This document shows, one piece after another, positions 43,764 through 51,086 of a stretch of 64,000 nt of DNA. Below the pieces are notes generated by a model that worked only from the letters and a program-made list of their open reading frames with translations, searched no databases and was not told the DNA's origin. The stretch's first letter is position 1, and every line of letters begins with the position of its first letter. Source of the DNA: JACKBJ01 sp964549495 (GTDB lineage Bacteria > Chloroflexota > Anaerolineae > Epilineales > Epilineaceae); NCBI GenBank assembly GCA_964549495.1, contig CAZJWJ010000009.1, positions 1 to 64,000 on the forward strand, read 5' to 3'. A program made the position numbers and the translations under genes.

Positions 43764-44207
43764 TCACCCGGCGCGCGGGTCGATCAGACTGAGTCCCTCG
43801 ATCCCCTCGAAGTCGCGGCGGTTGAAGGTCGCAAGTTGCGTGACACCGTGGCGCAAGAGCGTCGTGGCCAGCAGGGTGTTGCGAATGCGCCGGCGACCGA
43901 GCCCGAGGCGATCGATCCAGGCCAGGCAGGCTTCGACCGCCTCCTCGTCGGGCGAAACGAGTTCGGTGTTCGAGCGGCCGAGGTAACCGTGCGCCAGTGA
44001 GAGCGCGGCCGACATCTCGACCGGCGGATCGAAGCGCCGCGGATCGGTGACGACGTGCAGGAACTCGCCCAGCGTGTCGGGCGTGAGCACCAGCACCGTC
44101 TCGGGCTCGTTCAGGCGCGCAAGCAAGAATCGGCGCGCGGCACGATGCTGGGGCAGGCCCGGGAGATGCGCGTGGATCAGGACGTTGCTGTCGATCCCGA
44201 TCCTCAT
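43764..44207 (-). CDS. vapC: PIN-domain toxin, VapC family
   Basis: This 147-residue PIN-domain protein is a likely ribonuclease toxin. It starts MRIGIDSNVLIHAHL with the first catalytic Asp; the central Glu is in TPDTLGEFLHVV and further acidic positions lie in DEEAVEACLAWIDRL. The late acidic motif is less clear: GRRRIRNTLLATTL shows Arg/Asn where VapC proteins usually have an Asp, so activity may be changed. The C-terminal THR-rich LATFNRRDFEGIEGL is typical. The ATG at 44207 overlaps the antitoxin stop by four bases. Confidence 0.82.
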   Translation of the reverse strand: MRIGIDSNVLIHAHLPGLPQHRAARRFLLARLNEPETVLVLTPDTLGEFLHVVTDPRRFDPPVEMSAALSLAHGYLGRSNTELVSPDEEAVEACLAWIDRLGLGRRRIRNTLLATTLLRHGVTQLATFNRRDFEGIEGLSLIDPRAG

Positions 44208-44479
44208 GAAGCCTCGCCCTCCGTCGAGTCGTTCTCGGCATCGAGCGTCCAGTCGGCGATCTCGTCGTAGATGGTCGACTTGTCGCTGGCGCGGTTCGTA
44301 CACCGATGCCCCGGTAGGACGGGCACCTCGCGCAAGGGCGTGGTCGCCTCCAGGCGATCGGCGCGATAGGTGGCCATCGCCTCGCGGATCAAGAAAGCGA
44401 TGGAAGTGCCCTGACACTGTGCGGCCTCGCGGAAGGCCTCGTAGTCCGACTCCGATACCGATACCGATATGACTTTCAT
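44204..44479 (-). CDS. Ribbon-helix-helix antitoxin
   Basis: This 91-residue antitoxin begins MKVISVSVSESDYEAFREAAQCQGTSIAFLIREAMATY, the strand-helix-helix pattern of RHH (CopG/Arc-type) DNA-binding proteins. The C-terminal part is acidic and probably wraps around the PIN toxin. ATG 44479 matches the fold; the reading frame continues upstream but without homology. The start codon itself lies in a perfect inverted repeat, and its stop overlaps the toxin start as ATGA. Confidence 0.85.
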   Translation of the reverse strand: MKVISVSVSESDYEAFREAAQCQGTSIAFLIREAMATYRADRLEATTPLREVPVLPGHRCTNRASDKSTIYDEIADWTLDAENDSTEGEAS

Positions 44480-44515
44480 ATCGGAGATGATATCGATCGG
44501 AGACCATCTCCGCAA
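44464..44515 (-). promoter_or_regulatory. Leaderless promoter and operator of the RHH/PIN pair
   Basis: On the minus strand TTGCGG (44515-44510), 17 nt and TATCAT (44492-44487) precede the ATG at 44479 by 7 nt. The start codon is inside the perfect inverted repeat CCGATATG-N5-CATATCGG (44464-44484), a good candidate for autorepression by the RHH antitoxin. Confidence 0.6.
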
Positions 44516-44584
44516 GCACGGCGGATCATCCCGATCCCACAACCCAGACCGCGAGAGCATCCATCGCGCGAGGCGATCCCTGCG

Positions 44585-45877
44585 TCAGCGATCCCCCACC
44601 CAGGGCAGCCAGATCGGGCGCATCGGTGTCGCGCTCGGGCTCGGGCTGGTGCTTGGCGGCGTGACGGGCGACGGGCTCGGCGACTGCCTAGGACCAGGGC
44701 TCGCGCTCGGCTGCGGCGAGGCGGTGGGTTCGGGCGTCGCGGTGGGCTCGCTGATTGCGGTGGACACAGAGGTCGCCGTTGCTGTCCAGGTGGCGGATGC
44801 CTGCTCGGTGGCCGAGGGCTCCGCGCTGGGCGAGGGCGCGCCGCCGGACTGGCGGGCCTGGCCGCTATCCGGGTCGATCATCAGGCTGGAGACGTCGACG
44901 GCTTCGAAGTCGCTGCCCTGGACGCGGCGCAACTCGCGCAGCAGGTCGTTGTCCCAGCGCTCGTCGGGGACGCCGGAGATGTACCAATCGGAGCCGTTGT
45001 CGGCCAGGATCAGGCCGTAGTCGCGCATGGCGGTCAGGATGACGCGGGTTGGCGGGCTGAATTCGGAGAGGTCGAAGTCCGCGCGCAGGCGGAAGCGCTG
45101 GCCCATGGGCGGCACGTCCGGGTCCTGGATGTTGGAGGCGTAATGGCGCGCCGGCCAGACGTAGGCGCGCTGCGTCCGGCGGGCGGTGAAGCGGATGGCG
45201 TGATGGATGGCGCCTGCGGCCACCTCGTCGTAGCGCACCAGGCCCGGCAGGATGGGCAGGCCGGCCGCGTCCGCGCTGGTCCAGCTGTCGGGTCGCAGCG
45301 CGCTGGAGTACAGGTCGAAGATGGCGCCCGAGCCGGCCCGCCAGCCCCCGCCGGCTTCCGGATAGGCCGCGAAGGTCTCGTAGAGCCGGCAGCTCCCCTG
45401 CTGCAGGACCAGGATGTGCCGATCGCCATCGCTCTGCGGCCCACCCTCGATGGGCGCGTCGGTGGGGATCGGATAGGGCCCCGGATCGCTCTCGTCGGCG
45501 TACTCGAAGCGCATCGGAACCGCCGGCTGATCCTCGGGCACCAGCACGTAGGGAATCCCGATCGGCCCGCCGTCCCAGAGTCCGGATCCGAAGTCCGGAT
45601 GGAGCCCCGTGTCCAGCCCGATGCTGTCCAGCCAGGCCTCCGAGCGCTCGTGCACCGGCAGCGCGTCGATCGGCGTGTTCCAGATGTCGTCGGCCGGCAG
45701 CATCGGGCAGCCGCCCAGCTGGGGCGCGTCGGATTGTGCGCGCACATCAGCACGGGGCACCTCACGGCCTTCCGGCCCTTCGGCGGCATCGCGCGTGCCC
45801 CAGAACATCACGAGCACGATCATGCCGATCCACAGCAGAAGGCGTGGCTGTCGTGTGTGCGAGCGATCGCCCCTCAC
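44585..45877 (-). CDS. Secreted protein of a conserved unnamed family with terminal tag
   Basis: This 430-residue protein has an N-terminal hydrophobic segment (LLLWIGMIVLVMFWGT), then a well conserved globular part, as I recall from several bacterial phyla: DESDPGPYPIPTDAPIEGG, GDRHILVLQ, AGSGAIFDL, ADAAGLPILPGLVRYDEVAAG, and ADNGSDWYISGVPDERWDND. No enzymatic family can be named. A long Ser/Pro/Thr/Ala linker follows and the protein ends RPIWLPWVGDR, a version of the terminal tag. The GTG start overlaps the AbrB-type antitoxin stop as GTGA. Confidence 0.7.
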   Translation of the reverse strand: MRGDRSHTRQPRLLLWIGMIVLVMFWGTRDAAEGPEGREVPRADVRAQSDAPQLGGCPMLPADDIWNTPIDALPVHERSEAWLDSIGLDTGLHPDFGSGLWDGGPIGIPYVLVPEDQPAVPMRFEYADESDPGPYPIPTDAPIEGGPQSDGDRHILVLQQGSCRLYETFAAYPEAGGGWRAGSGAIFDLYSSALRPDSWTSADAAGLPILPGLVRYDEVAAGAIHHAIRFTARRTQRAYVWPARHYASNIQDPDVPPMGQRFRLRADFDLSEFSPPTRVILTAMRDYGLILADNGSDWYISGVPDERWDNDLLRELRRVQGSDFEAVDVSSLMIDPDSGQARQSGGAPSPSAEPSATEQASATWTATATSVSTAISEPTATPEPTASPQPSASPGPRQSPSPSPVTPPSTSPSPSATPMRPIWLPWVGDR

Positions 45878-46101
45878 TCGGCAAGACGCCGGAGCATGTC
45901 GGCGTGGTCCTCGTTGATCCTCGCCAGAGCTTCATCGAACCGCTGGTCGCGATCACTCTCCGGCGCCGGCGTCACGATCAAGGACCGCCCATCGGTGCGA
46001 AGCTCCAGCGGGGTACCCCCTTCGATACCCAGAAGCTCCATGAGCTCGCGATCGAGAACGAGCGCGCAGCTGTTTCCGTGTTTCGATAGCGTCTTGACCA
46101 T
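45874..46101 (-). CDS. AbrB/MazE-type antitoxin-like protein without a toxin partner
   Basis: This 75-residue protein has a SpoVT/AbrB DNA-binding domain (VKTLSKHGNSCALVLDRELMELLGIEGGTPLEL, then RSLIVTPA) and a short C-terminal helical tail. It resembles MazE antitoxins, but the gene that overlaps it downstream (GTGA) encodes a secreted protein, not a toxin. It could be a stand-alone regulator of that gene. ATG 46101 has GGGGAG upstream. Confidence 0.75.
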   Translation of the reverse strand: MVKTLSKHGNSCALVLDRELMELLGIEGGTPLELRTDGRSLIVTPAPESDRDQRFDEALARINEDHADMLRRLAE

Positions 46102-46157
46102 GCTGGCTCCCCATGGCTCCCGCGTCGTTCATCCAATGTACCACATCGCGTCCGCCC

Positions 46158-48485
46158 CTATCGATGCAGGATGGGGACGGCGAGTGTCCAGCGCGAGACC
46201 GGCGAAGTATCCGTCGAGCGTGACGTTGGCGTCGGCCGTGGACTGGCCGTGGCGCTCGGCGTGGCCGTCGCACTCGGAGTGATGGTCGGCGCTGGCGTAT
46301 AGGTCGGTGGCGCCGGCACCTGCGGCCAATCGAGGTCGGGCTCGTAGACCCAGATCCCTTCGAGAAGGTCACTGGCAAACAGTCGCCCGTGCACGGGATC
46401 GACAGCACGGACGTAGCCGCGCGGCACCTCGCCGATCACCCTGGGGGACGCGGCCTCGGGGACGTCGATCACGTGCAGATCGGTGAAGACATAGTCGCCC
46501 ACGATATCGACGATCCTAATCAGACCCGCCTCGAAGCGCAGGGTCGCGAGCAGCGGTGACTCGCTGCGCTCCAGATCGAGGATGTGCAGCAGTCCGACCA
46601 CATCCTCGTCGGTCTCGGCTTCGTTCCAGTTGGCGGTGTTGACGAAGACACGCTGGCCCGCAACCCGAATCTCGGGGAAGTAGAGGCCCATCGTCGAATC
46701 GAGCAGCCCCGTATCGACGCTGCCCACATGCTGCGGTGCCGCGGGCCGCGAGATGTCCAGCAAGTCCAGGATCAGGGGATGCTGCTCCTCACCATCGTTG
46801 CGCCCGTCGATGCGCGCCGCCACCAGCCGGGCCCCGTCGACATCGAAAGAGGTCAAGACCCGTGGCAAATGCCATTGGGCCAGTCGGCGCGGCGTGTCGG
46901 GGTCCGCCACGTTCCAGATTCCGATGGCATCGTCCGCGATATCCCGGCCGGACTCCGACTGCAGCATGATCGGACCCCTTCGGACGTGATGGCCGGCAAA
47001 CGAGTGCAGCTCGTCATCGGTCCCGCTGGCCTTACGCGGTCTGGCTGGATCGCGCAGATCGTACAGGTCCCACCGGCTGTCGCCCCAATCGTCTGCACCC
47101 GCATCGTGCAAGGCTACGACTCGGTTCGCGACCGATAGCCCCCAGTGATTGTGACCATCGTACGCCGTTCCCAAACGCTCCAGTGTCCCGTCACCACCGA
47201 TCTCGAGCGTGCCGAGCCCTCCTTGCATCGACGCGACGAGGAGCCCGGGCGATGCGGGATCGAAGGCCAGGCCATAGGTAGAGCCGATGAGGTCGAGGTT
47301 CGCACCCTGTACGGACCTCGGGTCAGCTGGCTCTTCGCTGATCGGCTCGATGATCTTGATCCGCCCTCCACCTTCGGTGACCGCCAGCCGCTCACCGAAG
47401 GCGGTCAGCGCCCGGATGTACACGCTGGTCGTGTACACGGCCCGCCACTCGCCTTCGGGATCATCGGTGTCCGGGGCCCACAAGGCCCCGTTGATGAAGG
47501 CCGGCAGCTTGGACACGATGGGCCGCCCATTCGAATCGACGGCCAAGTTCTGAATCCTTGGATTCGAAGAATAGCCATTCGGCGCCAATGGCCATCGCTC
47601 GAGCGTGCGCGGCCGAAGTGGATCCGTCAGGTCCATGGCGACCACGCCCTCCGCGTAGCCGTAGACAATGGGGGCATTCATGCCGTCGCTCGGACCGCTC
47701 AACGTGCCCCAGGCCTCGTCTTCGATCCGGGCCAGGCGTCGTGGTCGATCGGGATCGGACAGGTCGAAGACCATCAGCGCCGCATCCCGCTGACCGACCT
47801 CGGCCCGTGGCGAACGGGCCACCGACAGATAGAGCCGGCCACCGCGAACGAGAAGGTCCTCGACATGATCCTGTGCTTCGATCAGATTCGGCAGCTCGAC
47901 TGCCTGCAAGCGGCTTGGATCGCGCAGGTCCACGAACAGAAGGCTGCCGGAGTTCGACGGGCTGCGCATATAGGCTCGCCCCCGATGACTCACGATCGGC
48001 GCGATACTGCCACCCATCTCGAGCTGGCCCAAGATCTCCAGACCGTCCGGTCGGATGCCGAGGCTGTAGAGCCAGGGGCCGGCCGCCACCGCCAAGCGGT
48101 CGTCTTGGACGACGATGTCGTCGACCACGGCGTCGAGCAGAGGTCCGCTCAGCGATATCCGCGGAGCGCTCGGGTCGGAGACATCGATCGCCTTCACGCG
48201 AGGGCCGTGGCCGATCCACAGGCGGGCGGTGCCGGACTCGGGATCGGGGACGATGGCGTCGATCGTACCGCCATGTTGGGCGACGGGTGGATCGAGAAGC
48301 GGAATCGGATCGTCGGCTGGTGCGTCCTGCGCGGGAAGCTCGGGTCCGGGTCCGGTGCGCAATTCCTGCGCGGCGGCGCTAACGCTGGGCGCGGGTGCCG
48401 CCTCTCTGAGATGGCCATGGGCAAGAACCAAGATCCACGCACCGAGGATGGTGGCCAGGGTCGAGAGAGCGAGGGTTGGTCTCAT
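46158..48485 (-). CDS. Secreted LVIVD-type beta-propeller protein
   Basis: This 775-residue protein has a signal peptide (LSTLATILGAWILVLAHG) and many LVIVD-like repeats of the form DLSDPDRPRRLA, DVSDPSAPRIS and DLRDPARPRK, which build beta-propellers on bacterial surfaces. A Thr/Pro/Ser/Ala linker (TPAPTITPSATATPSATA) precedes the C-terminal WTLAVPILHR, which is a weaker match to the window's terminal tag. Ligand and role are unknown. ATG 48485 starts the signal peptide directly; the in-frame upstream part is unlike a signal sequence. A 184-base gap, with nothing seen in it, separates it from the upstream gene. Confidence 0.75.
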   Translation of the reverse strand: MRPTLALSTLATILGAWILVLAHGHLREAAPAPSVSAAAQELRTGPGPELPAQDAPADDPIPLLDPPVAQHGGTIDAIVPDPESGTARLWIGHGPRVKAIDVSDPSAPRISLSGPLLDAVVDDIVVQDDRLAVAAGPWLYSLGIRPDGLEILGQLEMGGSIAPIVSHRGRAYMRSPSNSGSLLFVDLRDPSRLQAVELPNLIEAQDHVEDLLVRGGRLYLSVARSPRAEVGQRDAALMVFDLSDPDRPRRLARIEDEAWGTLSGPSDGMNAPIVYGYAEGVVAMDLTDPLRPRTLERWPLAPNGYSSNPRIQNLAVDSNGRPIVSKLPAFINGALWAPDTDDPEGEWRAVYTTSVYIRALTAFGERLAVTEGGGRIKIIEPISEEPADPRSVQGANLDLIGSTYGLAFDPASPGLLVASMQGGLGTLEIGGDGTLERLGTAYDGHNHWGLSVANRVVALHDAGADDWGDSRWDLYDLRDPARPRKASGTDDELHSFAGHHVRRGPIMLQSESGRDIADDAIGIWNVADPDTPRRLAQWHLPRVLTSFDVDGARLVAARIDGRNDGEEQHPLILDLLDISRPAAPQHVGSVDTGLLDSTMGLYFPEIRVAGQRVFVNTANWNEAETDEDVVGLLHILDLERSESPLLATLRFEAGLIRIVDIVGDYVFTDLHVIDVPEAASPRVIGEVPRGYVRAVDPVHGRLFASDLLEGIWVYEPDLDWPQVPAPPTYTPAPTITPSATATPSATASPRPTPTSRSTDTSPVSRWTLAVPILHR

Positions 48486-48669
48486 GAGAGAGCACACGAC
48501 TCCTTGGGACGCCGCGTGCCGGAGTGCCGGCGCCACCAAGCTTAACCCGCGGCCTGTCGGTCTGTGGACAGCCTTGGCTTTCCACTCGACGATCCATGTC
48601 AGCCAAGGCGATGCCTATCTCCCCAAGACGGTTCCATGTCGAGTGCCCCTCCACGACAAGCCCTACTGC

Positions 48670-50898
48670 TTACGGCGCCCCGAACGCAATCTCGTGGATC
48701 TGCCCATGCTCGGGCGACTCGAAGATCGCCGTCGCGTCCCAGAGCTGCCCGCTGTCGACCGATCCGACCAGGTAGTGCGGCGTGCTCGAGCCGCGATCGT
48801 GGCAGATGAAGAGCGAAGAATCCGGCGCGAAGCGCATGCGGCACCAGATGCCACCACCATTCCAGGAATTGCCATCGGGATCGGTTTCGGTCGGCAGGCC
48901 AGCGATACGCGTCAGGTCACTGCCGTCGGGCTGGATGAGGAAGAAGCCGTTGCTCATGGCATCGAAGGGTAGGTTCGAGCGCATGCCGAACACGATGCTG
49001 CCGTCCGGTCGCTCGGCGAAGCCCAAGAAGCCCGCGGTGGCCATGCCGTGGCTGCGAGGCCAGAGCGGCGGCAGCAGATCGGAGCTCGTCCGGTCTGCCG
49101 GGTTCAGAAGGCGCATCCAGGCTTGGCCGCCGAAGTCGAAGCCGGAGCGAGCGTGGAGCAGCCGGCCGGAGCGAAGCCATCCGGCGTCCGAATGGCCGTC
49201 GGCGTAGCTGACGCTGTCGGGGAGCAGCCAAATCGATTCCGCTTCGACGTCCCAGACGGCGAGGCTGCCTCCCTCGACGTAATGGGCGTTCTCGACCAGC
49301 AGATATCGACCATCGGGGGACCATGCATCTGGATACTGAAGGAATACCCAATCCTCCTCAGGCACGCCGGTTCCGCCCACCTCCCAGGTGGCCAGCAAGC
49401 GCGGTCGCCCTTCCAGAACTTCCAGGTCCCAGAGTCCGACGCCATCGCTCCAGGCCAGGCGCCGACCCGAGGCGTCGAGCCGCAGTCCCATAAACCGCCG
49501 CACTCCGAATTCCTCGTTCTCCCTGGTATAGACGGGTACGAGGGACATTCCATCCAAGTCGGCACTCGTCCCGTCGACCAGGTGGATCGCGCCGTGCCGC
49601 GTTGCGTCACCGGGGATGTCTTCCGGCGCGGCGACCGTGACTGGAGTGGAATCAATGTCGTCATCGACAAGATATGCCCGACGGGTCATCGAGGTCGCCT
49701 CGTCCTCGCGAACATCGCCCGAACGCGCATCGTGCCGGTCCAGCGGCTCCCAGCTGATGCGCGAGACCAGGTCCGCGTCTACCGGCTCCAGCGGGCCGCC
49801 ACCAGCCGGCCACCGCAAAACGAGTTCCTGGGAGCCTCGGAGTTGCGTGAAGTAGAGGTCCATCGGCAGCACGGGCAGCATGGCCGGATCGACGACCGGC
49901 GGCTGGATTCCCCGATCCTCCAAGCGGCGCGACACAACCCGATCACCGGTCCAGGTTCGTGCCTCCCATCGGTCTTCGCCCGAGGCGCTCACGGCATAGA
50001 GACGACCGTCGCGATCGAGATCGACGATCAGAGACTCCGAATCCAGTTCCATCACCTGGACCCATGGACCCCCATCGCCTCGAGCATACAGACGCCTGAC
50101 CTCGGCGCGACCGAGCTCGAGCAACACTTCGGTCTCGCCATCGCCGGACCAATCCTCGACGCGGGCCCAGAGGTGTGCTTCGGATGTGATCGCGTCGGCG
50201 TCCTCGACCTCCAGGATGGCCAGCGCGCTCGGGGCCTTGGACGCGGATTCGAGATCGCCTTCTTCGTAGGCGCCGCAGTCGATCAACCAGAGCAGGGACT
50301 CGTCCGGACCCTCGCCGAGCAGCGCCATGGAGGCGGGCAGGGCACGGGAACCTTCCAGCACGATCCAAGCATCCCGGACCTTCTCCAGCTCGACGGACTC
50401 GCGTCGGAGACCAGGGATCAGCCCATCGCTCATACGCCAGCCCGCCGCACTCGACTTCGCATCGCTGGCCACCGCCAGGAGGTCCGGGCCCTCGGATCCC
50501 TCGCCCGGGATCAGCCACAGGTAGCGTTCCGGAGGAGTTTCCTGCCGTCGAGGACAAGCCTTGGCGGCGTCCATGTCCAACTCGAGGTCTGCGGGCAGGT
50601 CGGCGATGGGAAGGGCCGGCCCCGACGGTTCGGTCATGTCGGTGGCCTGGGGCTCCGGGTAGGCGGACGTGGAATCGCCAGTCGAGTCGGCCGGCGGTGG
50701 GTATGCATCCGGCCGGGTGGTCTCCGCAGACGCGCTCGTCGGTGTCGCGGCGTCGGTTGCGGAACGCGACTTGCCGCCATCCGGTTCCTGGCCCGGACCG
50801 GCCGGAGCCGAGATGCAGGCACCAAGGGCAAGGCAGATCGTGACGAGGCCGAGATGACCTCCCTGCCTAGCTCGCGAGACTCGGTGATCACAATGCAT
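48670..50898 (-). CDS. Exported WD40-like lipoprotein
   Basis: This 742-residue protein has a lipobox ending at Cys28 (CLALGAC) and a Thr/Ser/Pro-rich linker, then repeats with WD40/TolB character (MGLRLDASGRRLAWSDGVGLWDLEV; PDAWSPDGRYLLVENA; IVFGMRSNLPFDAMSN). The segment DWSGDGETEVLLELG looks like an FG-GAP calcium loop. ATG 50898 is chosen because AGGGGG lies six bases upstream; a GTG seven codons earlier lies right at another Shine-Dalgarno-like site. It resembles the lipoprotein at 8953-10635 in layout but is not closely similar. Function unknown. Confidence 0.7.
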   Translation of the reverse strand: MHCDHRVSRARQGGHLGLVTICLALGACISAPAGPGQEPDGGKSRSATDAATPTSASAETTRPDAYPPPADSTGDSTSAYPEPQATDMTEPSGPALPIADLPADLELDMDAAKACPRRQETPPERYLWLIPGEGSEGPDLLAVASDAKSSAAGWRMSDGLIPGLRRESVELEKVRDAWIVLEGSRALPASMALLGEGPDESLLWLIDCGAYEEGDLESASKAPSALAILEVEDADAITSEAHLWARVEDWSGDGETEVLLELGRAEVRRLYARGDGGPWVQVMELDSESLIVDLDRDGRLYAVSASGEDRWEARTWTGDRVVSRRLEDRGIQPPVVDPAMLPVLPMDLYFTQLRGSQELVLRWPAGGGPLEPVDADLVSRISWEPLDRHDARSGDVREDEATSMTRRAYLVDDDIDSTPVTVAAPEDIPGDATRHGAIHLVDGTSADLDGMSLVPVYTRENEEFGVRRFMGLRLDASGRRLAWSDGVGLWDLEVLEGRPRLLATWEVGGTGVPEEDWVFLQYPDAWSPDGRYLLVENAHYVEGGSLAVWDVEAESIWLLPDSVSYADGHSDAGWLRSGRLLHARSGFDFGGQAWMRLLNPADRTSSDLLPPLWPRSHGMATAGFLGFAERPDGSIVFGMRSNLPFDAMSNGFFLIQPDGSDLTRIAGLPTETDPDGNSWNGGGIWCRMRFAPDSSLFICHDRGSSTPHYLVGSVDSGQLWDATAIFESPEHGQIHEIAFGAP

Positions 50899-51086
50899 GA
50901 GATACCCCCTGACTCCCACCTCCTGGCTATTTCGATTCTCATCCTAGGCCGAACCGAAGCTGCACGTCTCTCATCCGATCCGCGACTCGGCGCCGCCTCG
51001 GCGTCGCGAAGCAGCCGAACGTCGACCGCGGCTCGATGCGACCACGACGGCCCGGGCACGAGCATCCTTGCCCGCACCATGACCGG

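Noticed and set aside
44450..44475. Triple ccgata direct repeat
   Set aside because: It is explained by the SVSVSE codons at the start of the RHH antitoxin; only the inverted repeat was kept.
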